In this document: in pieces, positions 1 to 8,321 of the stretch
How positions within the stretch are numbered: position 1 is the first letter of the stretch
Layout: each line of letters starts with the position of its first letter
Assembly (NCBI GenBank): GCA_015654945.1
Contig: JAATGB010000021.1
Coordinates: forward strand, 1-37,043
Direction: 5' to 3'
Source: Lactobacillales bacterium
Lineage (GTDB): Bacteria; Bacillota; Bacilli; Lactobacillales; Vagococcaceae
Length of the DNA: 37,043 bases
The notes under the pieces: generated by a model
What the model was told of the DNA's origin: nothing
The model's database searches: none
What the model saw: only the letters and a program-made list of their open reading frames with translations
Program-made: the position numbers and the translations under genes

Positions 1-1325
1 TAGCCCTTTAAGCTATTTGCGATCGAAGGCTGCAAATCTTGCGTCATGGTTGCGACAACTGTTGCAATGACAGCCGAACCGAAACTGGAACCAAGACTTT
101 CAATTATATTGATGCCAACGCCTGCTTCTGGCAGTTGTTTGCTGGTGAGGCCTGTGTACGCATCACTTGTTAATGGTAAATTAATGCCCCCAAAGCTTGT
201 ACCACGAATGAATAATATAAGCGAAATCCAAACCATGCTCGTTTTATCCGTAATAAAAATCAGTGGAATGGAGCCGATCAATGAAACGGTAATACTGACT
301 AAAACAACGTATTTTGCGCCGATTTTATCAATCATTTTGCCAATCAAGGGGCGCGTAAGGAGCATGCCCACTCCTTGCGGAATTAAAGCGATGGCGGCCT
401 CGATTGCTGTAAAGTGCCGGAAAGTTTGGAAGAACAGAGGAAGAATTAACATCGGTCCCATGATCGTAATATTGGCTAAAAACAAACCAATACTTGAGGC
501 GGCGAAGCTCTTGTGACGAAATAAATTCAGTGGGAGAACCGTTTGATTTTTTTTAATATGGTTATAAATAAGGTAAATGATGGCTAAGAATAACCCAATT
601 CCAGCCCATAAAAGGGTTTCGCTATTCGTAAATGAAGCATGATCTGCTGCTTTGGTAATGCCGTAAATCAAAGTTGCACTCATGAAAGATAAGGTGATAA
701 TGCCAAACACATCTAATTTACTTTCTTTATTAAAAGGTTCGAAATCAGGAATCGTTCTCATCATAAGCGGTGCCGCAAGTAAAACGATGAAGACGTTGAT
801 AAAGAAAATCCAGTGCCACGATGCGACTTGGATAATAAATCCGCCCATTACTGGTCCCAAAATTGGGCCGAAAATCATCGGTGTGCTGACAATTGCCATG
901 ACTTTTCCTAAGTTTTCTGGGCCGGCAGTTTTGACTAAGAGCGTGGACATAAGTGGCGTTATGATTCCTGCACTAAATCCTTGAAGCAATCGAAAAAAGA
1001 TAAAGCTGTTCACATTCCAGCTGATCCCAGCTAGTATTGAAGTAACACCAAAGGCAATGACTGCGCCCACAAAAATTTTTTTCCCATTAAATTTATTCAT
1101 CAGCCAGCCGGATATCGGAACGGCAATTGCGAGAGCTAAAACATAGCCAGTAATTGACCATTGAATGGTATTTAGTGTCGTATGGAAATCTTTAGTTAGT
1201 TGATCAATGGCGATATTCACCATGGTGGAGTCGAGCATTGGCGCAATAGCACCTAGTGCGATGGCCCAAGCTGCTGCAAGTATTTCTTTTGGTAGTTTTG
1301 ATTCTGTTGTCTGTTCTTTTAACAT
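1..1325 (-). CDS. DHA2-type MFS multidrug/drug:H+ exporter (C-terminus beyond window edge)
   Basis: Minus-strand translation from ATG at 1325 runs open to the window edge: MLKEQTTESKLPKEILAAAWAIALGAIAPMLDSTMVNIAIDQLTKDFHTTLNTIQWSITGYVLALAIAVPISGWLMNKFNGKK... with many TM segments; typical EmrB/QacA-type LDSTMVNIA and QWxxTGYxL motifs. Missing from the ORF track because no stop lies in the window. Confidence 0.9.
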   Translation of the reverse strand, partial: MLKEQTTESKLPKEILAAAWAIALGAIAPMLDSTMVNIAIDQLTKDFHTTLNTIQWSITGYVLALAIAVPISGWLMNKFNGKKIFVGAVIAFGVTSILAGISWNVNSFIFFRLLQGFSAGIITPLMSTLLVKTAGPENLGKVMAIVSTPMIFGPILGPVMGGFIIQVASWHWIFFINVFIVLLAAPLMMRTIPDFEPFNKESKLDVFGIITLSFMSATLIYGITKAADHASFTNSETLLWAGIGLFLAIIYLIYNHIKKNQTVLPLNLFRHKSFAASSIGLFLANITIMGPMLILPLFFQTFRHFTAIEAAIALIPQGVGMLLTRPLIGKMIDKIGAKYVVLVSITVSLIGSIPLIFITDKTSMVWISLILFIRGTSFGGINLPLTSDAYTGLTSKQLPEAGVGINIIESLGSSFGSAVIATVVATMTQDLQPSIANSLKG

Positions 1326-1352
1326 AATTGGATCCTTTCATGTGTGTATTTA

Positions 1353-1394
1353 GTTTCCTTGGAAACAAAAATACTTTACCATGTTTTTGTTTCC
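1353..1394 (-). promoter_or_regulatory. Inverted-repeat operator candidate upstream of the MFS exporter
   Basis: GTTTCC-TT-GGAAAC (1353-1366) and an 11-bp perfect inverted repeat GGAAACAAAAA (1361-1371)/TTTTTGTTTCC (1384-1394). Confidence 0.5.
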
Positions 1395-1403
1395 GTGTCA
1401 ATA

Positions 1404-1433
1404 AAAAAAGCTTCACTTGTTTGAGTGAAGCTG
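1404..1433 (-). terminator. Rho-independent terminator of the marR-type gene
   Basis: AGCTTCACT-N6-AGTGAAGCT stem followed (minus strand) by TTTTTTT. Confidence 0.8.
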
Positions 1434-1466
1434 TGCATCATTTTATAGGGTTTATTGATTTTTTAT

Positions 1467-1934
1467 TTAGTGAAGTGTAAGTCCCTGTTTCTTTATTTCT
1501 GTATCTAAATGGTCACTATATTTTTCGATGAAGCGAAGCATTGAATCAAATTGCTCATCCGTTATTTGTTCAAATACGACTTGATCGCGTTCCTGAAATT
1601 CTTTGTGCAGTTCTTCATGAGTGTGATACACCTTTTTTCCCTGCGTGGTTAGTCTGAAATAAATTTCTTTTTTGTTTGTTTGGTTTTGATAGCTTTCAAT
1701 CAATTTTTTCTGGATCATGCGTTTGGTCAATTTACTGATAGCGCCTCTTGTCATGTAGAGCGATTCGGCTAGTTTGGTGACATTTGGCTCCGTATTTTTT
1801 TCAATCGCTTCGATACAATGAACTTCGGAGGATTTATAGCCTGCAAGGATTGCTTCCATTTTATGCTTATTCAGCCAAACCAGCTTATCAAATAAATTTC
1901 TGAAATCTGTTGTGAGCTTTTCTTCTTTGTTCAT
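1467..1934 (-). CDS. MarR family transcriptional regulator
   Basis: MNKEEKLTTDFRNLFDKLVWLNKHKMEAILAGYKSSEVHCIEAIEKN...LAESLYMTRGAISKLTKRMIQKKLIESYQNQTNKKEIYFRLTTQGKKV: winged-HTH MarR layout. ATG at 1934 preferred over the longer ORF start at 2069. Confidence 0.88.
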   Translation of the reverse strand: MNKEEKLTTDFRNLFDKLVWLNKHKMEAILAGYKSSEVHCIEAIEKNTEPNVTKLAESLYMTRGAISKLTKRMIQKKLIESYQNQTNKKEIYFRLTTQGKKVYHTHEELHKEFQERDQVVFEQITDEQFDSMLRFIEKYSDHLDTEIKKQGLTLH

Positions 1935-1957
1935 GTGTGCTCTCTCTCCTTCTATTG

Positions 1958-1972
1958 ATACGATAATCGTAT
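1958..1972. promoter_or_regulatory. Palindromic operator candidate upstream of the marR-type gene
   Basis: ATACGAT-A-ATCGTAT, 7-bp perfect arms, 24 bp before the start codon. Confidence 0.55.
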
Positions 1973-2123
1973 TATAACGGATGATTGTTTCTGTTTCAAC
2001 AATAATGAGAGAAGAAGAGACGAAAAGCTGTATAAGGTAAAACGGTGTGTAAGTTTGATCAGTTGCCAAGTTTCTTTTGTATATGGTATGTTAAATTACA
2101 ATAAAAATAAGGAGCTGATCAGA

Positions 2124-2309
2124 ATGGCTGTCGATGAGTTAGTCGAAAAAGTAAAATCACTTATTAGGGAAGGAAAGCTAGAAGATGCGAAAAAGTTTGT
2201 GGAAGCGCACAAAGATGAAATTGGGGATAAAGTCTCCGGGTTAACAGACTTATTAGGGAAAAATACTGAAGGGATTGCTGATAAAATTAAAGACTTTTTT
2301 GGTAAATAG
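2124..2309 (+). CDS. Small acidic/basic helical protein of unknown function (61 aa)
   Basis: RBS AAGGAG then ATG at 2124; MAVDELVEKVKSLIREGKLEDAKKFVEAHKDEIGDKVSGLTDLLGKNTEGIADKIKDFFGK; followed by a terminator. Confidence 0.75.
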   Translation: MAVDELVEKVKSLIREGKLEDAKKFVEAHKDEIGDKVSGLTDLLGKNTEGIADKIKDFFGK

Positions 2310-2346
2310 ACAAATTTGCGATTTTTAGATACTTTATAAAAAAACA

Positions 2347-2377
2347 GAAGAGTGGGGAAAAACTCACTCTTTTTTTG
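2347..2377 (+). terminator. Rho-independent terminator
   Basis: GAGTG...CACTC stem followed by TTTTTTT. Confidence 0.6.
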
Positions 2378-2454
2378 ATGTAAAAAAGCGAATTGCTTAT
2401 CAATATATGATATAATTATGGAAACATAATAGGAAAGATAAAAGGTAGATAAAT

Positions 2455-3459
2455 ATGGGACTGATCAAAAAAGTTGTTGGGACTCTTTTTCTTTTTGTTG
2501 TCATTGTTGTACTTGCTTTGGTGATTGCACTGAGTGTTTCCCCGCGCCCTTTTACGTACTGGCTCGCGAATTACACACCACTTGCAGAGGAACCTGCTTC
2601 ACCAAAATGGATCAAAGAATATACAGATCAAGTAAAAGAATACAAGGATATCATTTATCCTTCCGCGCACAAGAGTAATAACTTAGATATCTATGTACCC
2701 AAAAAGCAAACGACCGAAAAAATTCCTGTTATATTCTGGATGCACGGTGGCGGGTTTGTAACTGGAGATAAAGCAGGGCTCAAGGATTGGGCTGCGATGA
2801 TGGTTTCAAAAGGATATGCAGTGGTATCGATTAACTACGAGGTTGCACCAGATGCCCATTATCCTACGCCGGTTACTCAATTTAGTGAAGCTTATTCTTA
2901 TTTGAAAAAAATTCAAAAAAAATATCCGGAACTCGATTTTTCGCGGATTATTATTGGTGGCGACTCTGCCGGCGCTCAAATTGCTGGCCAATTTATTGAA
3001 GTGCAGACGAACCCAACCTTGGCGAAGAAAATGGGAATCGACGCTGTGGTTCCTGCTGAAACGATCAAAGCCTCATTACTTTATTGCGGGCCGTATGATT
3101 TAGAATCGCTTGCAAAAGTAGACAGCAAGTTTATGCGTTATTTTGTCAAACAAATTGGCTGGGCTTATTTTGGCGAACGTAGTTGGGAAAGTTCCAAAGA
3201 AGCGCAAGAAGCCTCTGTTACACAATATGTAACGAAGGAATTTCCGCCAACGTTTTTGACAGATGGGAATAGTGGTTCGTTTGAAAAGCATGCTAAAAAG
3301 CTAGAAAAAGAATTGCAAGCAAAAAAGGTTCCGGTTAAGAGCTTATTTTTCGCAAGTGATAAAGAGATTGGCCATGAATATCAATTCCAATTAAATACAG
3401 ATGAAGCAAAAGAATGCTTTGCTCAAACGATTCAATTTTTAAATGAGCACGTAAAATAA
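2455..3459 (+). CDS. Alpha/beta hydrolase (esterase/lipase, HSL-like), N-terminal membrane anchor
   Basis: HGGGFVTGDKAG oxyanion-hole motif, GGDSAGAQIAG nucleophile elbow, C-terminal D/H region (GHEYQFQL); N-terminal hydrophobic helix. Confidence 0.85.
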   Translation: MGLIKKVVGTLFLFVVIVVLALVIALSVSPRPFTYWLANYTPLAEEPASPKWIKEYTDQVKEYKDIIYPSAHKSNNLDIYVPKKQTTEKIPVIFWMHGGGFVTGDKAGLKDWAAMMVSKGYAVVSINYEVAPDAHYPTPVTQFSEAYSYLKKIQKKYPELDFSRIIIGGDSAGAQIAGQFIEVQTNPTLAKKMGIDAVVPAETIKASLLYCGPYDLESLAKVDSKFMRYFVKQIGWAYFGERSWESSKEAQEASVTQYVTKEFPPTFLTDGNSGSFEKHAKKLEKELQAKKVPVKSLFFASDKEIGHEYQFQLNTDEAKECFAQTIQFLNEHVK

Positions 3460-3552
3460 AAAAGAGCTATTAAAAAATGTCGTCATCTGATGAAAGTTAT
3501 CGAAATAGGTAAAATACTCGAGCAGTAAAAAAATGAATTGATTTTAGTTAGG

Positions 3553-3592
3553 GAAAGGAACTTCCTGCTACCCGTTCCCTTTCTTTTTCTAA
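3553..3592 (+). terminator. Probable terminator after the hydrolase
   Basis: GAAAGGAAC...GTTCCCTTTC stem (one bulge) followed by TTTTTC. Confidence 0.45.
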
Positions 3593-3841
3593 ATTGTTGG
3601 AAGTCTGCTAGGCATAATTTTTTATTCGTTCCTGCTATATAAAAATTCATTTGTTTGTGATTTTTTTTAGAAAAACAACGAATTAATAAGGAGAAAAATT
3701 GATGGATAGCTGGCCCAACAGTTTCTCGCTTTTTTCACAAAGTCGTGCTAAAATTAAATAAAGATGGTGTTAATTAGAGAGACAGGAGGCCACTGTTTGG
3801 CAGCCTAAATTTAAGTGTACACTCGATAAGGAGGGAATGTT

Positions 3842-4579
3842 GTGGACGCCGAAATATGGAAGCGCTTTATAAAAGGAGAAGGAAATGTTTTAGACTATGT
3901 TCCTAGTAGAATTGCCATTTCATGGAAGAGCTGTTACCTTAACCAAGTCGATCCCTATCTCAATAAACCTGGAAAGATTTTTACGACATCAGAATTGAAA
4001 AATAGTAAGCAAAAAAAACAAGAATTGATTCACTTGGTGCAAACAGAAGTTGCTCAGGTAAAAAATCTATTACATATTCAAAAACCATTATTTATTTTAA
4101 CGGATGAAAACGGGACGATTATTTGGCGAGATGGCAACCACCAAGCAAAGGATTTTGCGAATGGTATTTTTTTTAAAGAAGGCAGTAGGTGGACAGAAAG
4201 AGATGTCGGCACGAATGCGATTGGGTTAGCGCTTGAAACGAAAAAAGCAGAAGTGGTTTCCGCGAATGAGCATTATTCCGCTGCTTCTAGAAATTGGAGT
4301 TGTGCCGCTGCGCCAATTATTGATGCGGAAGATAATGTTTTAGGTGTTTTGGATGTTTCGACGTACCAGAACGATTCGGCGAAAGAAGCGCTTATTTTGC
4401 TCACTGCGATTACGCAAAAAATAAGTAATCATATTCTTAGATATGAGCTAGAGCAAAAGCAAGCGTTGCTAACTTATGCAGCACAGCAATCAGAAAAATC
4501 GAAAGAAATTTTATGTGATACCAAATATAAAATTGTAAAGCTACCGGCTGATTTGGACGAAATTTTTAAAAGAAATTAA
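3842..4579 (+). pseudogene. acoR: AcoR-like sigma-54 activator, N-terminal GAF/sensor half (ends at an in-frame TAA)
   Basis: GTG start behind AAGGAGGG; GAF-type sequence RWTERDVGTNAIGLALETKKAEVVSANEHYSAASRNWSCAAAPIIDAEDNVLGVLDVS, typical of AcoR N-termini. Same frame as 4607-5620, separated by one TAA (4577-4579). Confidence 0.75.
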
Positions 4580-4606
4580 AATATTTATCAGTATTTAAAG
4601 ACAGAT

Positions 4607-5620
4607 ATGATTTTTGATAAAAAAGATATCCTCTTCGAAGGGAAGCAAATAGGGTATCGTTTTATCATTCATTACGTACCGAAAGAGCACACCAGTTTTT
4701 ACTATGCAGGAGTTCAAACAAAAAATGACGAATATCATGAATTCTTACACCAAACAATTATTTTGGCGAAAAGTCAATTGCCGATACATATTTTTGGTGA
4801 ATCTGGCAGTGGGAAAGAAATGGTTGCACGAACCATTCATTTTAATAGTAAAGAAAAGGAAGGCCCTTTGGTCGCTATTAATTGTGGGGCAATGAATGAA
4901 AGCTTATTAGAAAGTGAATTATTTGGCTATACGGGTGGCGCCTTCACGGGTGCCAGTGCTTGTGGTTATAAAGGAAAAATTGAACAAGCCAACGGAGGTA
5001 GTTTGTTCTTGGACGAAATTGACAGTATGTCTAGCAAAATGCAAGCGACTTTATTACGCGTAATTGAAGATAAACAGGTTACGCCTATTGGTGGTCAACC
5101 GCGAAAGGTTTCTTTCCGACTGATCACTGCCAGTAATCAAGATATACGGAAAAAAGTTCGTGAAAAAACCTTTAGAGAAGATTTATTTTACAGAATTTAT
5201 GTTGGAAAGCTAGTTGTTCCTCCTCTTCGAAATCGGATGGAGGATGTGCAGCCGTTAATTGATGATTTTTGTCAGAAAAAAAACTGGTCCATTTCATGGA
5301 AAGAATTAATTTTTCAAACGGCTATAAATTTTTCTTGGCCAGGAAACATTCGTGAGTTTCAGAACTTTTTAGAACGGCTATATGTGTTTTATCCGTGTGA
5401 GCAGCCATCTCAGGAACGATTAGTAGAATTAATTACATCAACCGTAGTAGAAGAAGAAGATGCGGTGACTACTGGAAAAGAAAAGAGTAGGATAAATGCG
5501 CGCCAAGAGCTTATTTGCACGCTAGAAAAAGAACATTATCATATGACAAATGCAGCGAAAAAATTAGGCATTTCAAGAGCAACTCTTTATCGGAGAATGA
5601 AAGGATACGGAGTCGAGTAA
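4607..5620 (+). CDS. acoR: AcoR-like sigma-54 activator, AAA+ and Fis-type HTH half
   Basis: Walker A GESGSGKEM, GAFTGA loop (ELFGYTGGAFTGAS), Walker B GGSLFLDEID, C-terminal HTH (TNAAKKLGISRATLYRRMK). May be separately translated, read through, or part of a pseudogene. Confidence 0.8.
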   Translation: MIFDKKDILFEGKQIGYRFIIHYVPKEHTSFYYAGVQTKNDEYHEFLHQTIILAKSQLPIHIFGESGSGKEMVARTIHFNSKEKEGPLVAINCGAMNESLLESELFGYTGGAFTGASACGYKGKIEQANGGSLFLDEIDSMSSKMQATLLRVIEDKQVTPIGGQPRKVSFRLITASNQDIRKKVREKTFREDLFYRIYVGKLVVPPLRNRMEDVQPLIDDFCQKKNWSISWKELIFQTAINFSWPGNIREFQNFLERLYVFYPCEQPSQERLVELITSTVVEEEDAVTTGKEKSRINARQELICTLEKEHYHMTNAAKKLGISRATLYRRMKGYGVE

Positions 5621-5644
5621 TAAATAACTGCGTGCTTAAAAGGG

Positions 5645-5687
5645 GTTTACAAGCTTTCTATTATGAAATTTGTAAGCTCTTTTTTTA
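5645..5687 (+). terminator. Rho-independent terminator after acoR
   Basis: GTTTACAAGCTTTC-TATTAT-GAAATTTGTAAGC stem followed by a T-rich run. Confidence 0.7.
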
Positions 5688-5711
5688 TACAAAACTGAGG
5701 CATTTTGTTTC

Positions 5712-5741
5712 AAAGTTGTTCATTACGATTGGAACAACTTT
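5712..5741. promoter_or_regulatory. Candidate upstream activating sequence for AcoR
   Basis: AAAGTTGTTC-N10-GAACAACTTT perfect 10-bp inverted repeat, about 150 bp upstream of the sigma-54 promoter. Confidence 0.5.
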
Positions 5742-5813
5742 AAATGAATTTTATTACTTGTGAATAAATACACTTTTCAAAAAATTTATAAGTAGTGCAA
5801 AAACAAGAATTTT

Positions 5814-5827
5814 AGAAAACGCTTTCT
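5814..5827. promoter_or_regulatory. cre (CcpA) site candidate
   Basis: AGAAAACGCTTTCT; 12/14 match to TGAAARCGYTTTCA by eye. Confidence 0.65.
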
Positions 5828-5844
5828 CAAATTGAAGATAACTA

Positions 5845-5862
5845 CTGTGATGTCCTTCACAG
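5845..5862. promoter_or_regulatory. CRP/FNR-family-like palindrome
   Basis: CTGTGA-TGTCCT-TCACAG; contains exact TGTGA-N6-TCACA. Confidence 0.5.
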
Positions 5863-5881
5863 CGCAGAAAATGAATTAAAT

Positions 5882-5897
5882 TTGGCATGCTTTTTGC
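5882..5897 (+). promoter_or_regulatory. Sigma-54 (-24/-12) promoter of the aco operon
   Basis: TTGGCATG-CTTT-TTGC; GG-N10-GC spacing exact. Confidence 0.85.
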
Positions 5898-5970
5898 TTT
5901 ATATAAAAACGAAAGACGATCAGGAAAGGAGTGGTTCGTTTGTTAGTTTGTAAAGGAGGGAATAGAAAAA

Positions 5971-7353
5971 ATGGCAGGTTATGATTTAGTCGTTATTGGT
6001 TCAGGCCCAGGAGGATATGTTGCAGCGGTACGTGCTGCTCAAAAAGGGCTGAAAGTAGCAGTTATCGAAGCAAAGCAAATAGGAGGTGCCTGCCTCAATG
6101 TTGGGTGCATCCCCTCTAAGAGCTATTTAAAGCACGCGCATTGGGTGCTTTCAGCAGAAGAAGCTGCACCTTATGGTTTTCAATTTACAAAGGATTCATT
6201 TTCTTTTGAGAAGTTAGTTAATCGAAAAAATCAAGTGGTGAAAAAATTACAGGGAGGCATCCATTATTTATTTAAAAATAATGGTGTGACTTATATTGAA
6301 GGAAAAGCTCGGTTTCAAGAAAATCATGAATTGATGGTAGGCACGGAAAAAATAACTTATCGCAAAATTTTATTGGCAACAGGCGGACATCCCTTTGTTC
6401 CCATCATTCCCGGCTTGGAACAAGTCTCTTATTTAACCACAGATACTTTTTTTGACGAAATGATTTTGCCTGAGAAGCTAGTGATTATTGGCGGTGGTGT
6501 GATTGCAGTTGAGTTGGCTTTTGCGATGAATCCTTTAGGTGTAGAGGTCTCTTTAATTGAAGTAGCACCGGATATTCTTTTAACAGAGGAGGAAGCGGTT
6601 CGAGAGCTAATTAAGAAGAAGCTGCAGACGATGGGCATTGATATCATGATTCAGGCGGAAATCAGTGAAGTAAAAGAGCAAGAAGTGATTTTGAAAAATG
6701 GAACGAAAAAACGCTTTGATCAGCTGTTAATTGCGACAGGTAGAAAACCTAACTTAGAGCTTGCGAATCAGTTAGGCATAAAGTTGTCTGAAGGTGGACG
6801 TTTTGTCAAGGTAGATCCCTATTATGAGACGTCACGAAAAGGGGTTTATGCTATTGGTGATTTAATTGGTGGGTATCAACTCGCGCATGCAGCAAGTGCT
6901 GAGGGCTTAAAGGCAGTGGAAGCCATTTGCGGTACGCCTGTTTATCCTGTCGAACAGGAAATGATTCCGAGGTGTTTATATACGGATCCGGAAGTTGCGA
7001 GTTTTGGTTTAAGCGAAGAAGAAGCAAGGAAAAATTATGAAGTTGTCGTGCAGAAAGTCGCTTTTTCTGGAAATGGCAAAGCAATTGCATCGCAGGAAAC
7101 GGAGGGATTTGTCAAAATAATCAGTGAAACAAAATATCATCAAATAGTTGGGGCAGTTATCGTGGGCAGTCACGCAACTGAGCTCATCCATACAATTTTG
7201 GCAGTGAAAAAAGCAGAAGGAACGATTGATGAGTTAGCAGCTATACTATTTGCGCATCCAAGTTTGTCAGAAGTCATTGGTGAAGCAGCGAATGAGATTT
7301 TAAGAAAACCATTTACAGAAAATGAAGGAGGAATTATTCATGAAAAAAATTGA
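5971..7353 (+). CDS. acoL: Dihydrolipoyl dehydrogenase (E3) of acetoin dehydrogenase complex
   Basis: GSGPGGYVAAVRAAQ, GGACLNVGCIPSKS redox-active disulfide, IIGGGVIAVELA, YAIGDL, HPSLSE motifs. Confidence 0.92.
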   Translation: MAGYDLVVIGSGPGGYVAAVRAAQKGLKVAVIEAKQIGGACLNVGCIPSKSYLKHAHWVLSAEEAAPYGFQFTKDSFSFEKLVNRKNQVVKKLQGGIHYLFKNNGVTYIEGKARFQENHELMVGTEKITYRKILLATGGHPFVPIIPGLEQVSYLTTDTFFDEMILPEKLVIIGGGVIAVELAFAMNPLGVEVSLIEVAPDILLTEEEAVRELIKKKLQTMGIDIMIQAEISEVKEQEVILKNGTKKRFDQLLIATGRKPNLELANQLGIKLSEGGRFVKVDPYYETSRKGVYAIGDLIGGYQLAHAASAEGLKAVEAICGTPVYPVEQEMIPRCLYTDPEVASFGLSEEEARKNYEVVVQKVAFSGNGKAIASQETEGFVKIISETKYHQIVGAVIVGSHATELIHTILAVKKAEGTIDELAAILFAHPSLSEVIGEAANEILRKPFTENEGGIIHEKN

Positions 7354-8308
7354 TAAAAAACGTGCGAGTTGGATCCTTAAAACGATGTCTGATATTCGCA
7401 ATTTTGAAAACGAAACCCATCGCATCTTTACTTCGGGAGAAATACCTGGATTTGTACACTTGTATGCCGGTGAAGAAGCCATTGCGACAGGTGTTTGTGC
7501 GCATTTGACGGATGCAGATTATATTACGAGCACGCATAGAGGTCATGGTCACTGTATCGCGAAAGGGTGCGATCTAAATGGCATGATGGCCGAAATCTAT
7601 GGAAAAGAAACAGGTCTATGTAAAGGGAAAGGTGGATCCATGCACATTGCCGATATCGATAAAGGCATGTTGGGTGCTAACGGGATGGTCGGCGGCGGCT
7701 TTCCAATTGCAGTTGGAGCTGGTTTACGAAACAAATATTTGAAAACAAAAGATGTAGTGGTTTGTTTCTTTGGTGATGGTGCCGCGAATGAAGGTGGGTT
7801 TCACGAAGGGGTCAACTTAGCCTCTATTTGGAAACTGCCGGTGGTATTTGTAAATGAAAACAATAATTTTGCCGAAGCAACACCGCAATGGTATTCTTCT
7901 GGATCGAAAACCATTGCCCAACGTGCGGAAGCCTACGACATTCCTGGAGAAAGACTTGATGGCAAGGATCTTGTCGCAGTCTATGAAGCTGCTGGGAAAG
8001 CAATTGATCGGGCACGTAAAGGAGAAGGGCCAACGCTGCTGGAATGTATGACCTATCGTGATTATGGCCATTTTGAAGGCGATGAACAAAAATATAAGGC
8101 AACCGCAGGCAAAGAAAAAGAACTGGCAGCTCGTGATTGCATTAAAGAATTTGGCACCTATTTACTTAGTGAAGGACTTCTTTCTGAAAAAGAAATTGCT
8201 GAAATTGCGAATACCTCTCAAAAAGAGATTGCAGCGGCCATTAAATTTGCAGAAGCGAGTCCAATACCAAGGCCAGAAGCTTTGTATGAAGACGTTTATG
8301 CAAACTAA
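7340..8308 (+). CDS. acoA: Acetoin:DCPIP oxidoreductase / acetoin dehydrogenase E1 alpha
   Basis: RBS GGAGG with ATG at 7340; STHRGHGHCIAKG, GDGAANEGGFHEGVN TPP-binding motif; overlaps acoL by 14 nt. Confidence 0.9.
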   Translation: MKKIDKKRASWILKTMSDIRNFENETHRIFTSGEIPGFVHLYAGEEAIATGVCAHLTDADYITSTHRGHGHCIAKGCDLNGMMAEIYGKETGLCKGKGGSMHIADIDKGMLGANGMVGGGFPIAVGAGLRNKYLKTKDVVVCFFGDGAANEGGFHEGVNLASIWKLPVVFVNENNNFAEATPQWYSSGSKTIAQRAEAYDIPGERLDGKDLVAVYEAAGKAIDRARKGEGPTLLECMTYRDYGHFEGDEQKYKATAGKEKELAARDCIKEFGTYLLSEGLLSEKEIAEIANTSQKEIAAAIKFAEASPIPRPEALYEDVYAN

Positions 8309-8321
8309 GGAGGAGAAAAAA

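Noticed and set aside
46-984. Plus-strand ORFs 46-516 and 682-984
   Set aside because: Antisense to the MFS exporter, whose minus-strand frame gives a convincing TM protein; no RBS or known motifs.
4577-4579. Selenocysteine or pyrrolysine explanation for the acoR in-frame stop
   Set aside because: The codon is TAA, not TGA or TAG, and no recoding element is evident.
8058-8321. N-terminal extension of acoB from 8058
   Set aside because: Lies in the wrong frame of acoA; RBS AAGGAGG and family N-terminus point to ATG at 8322.
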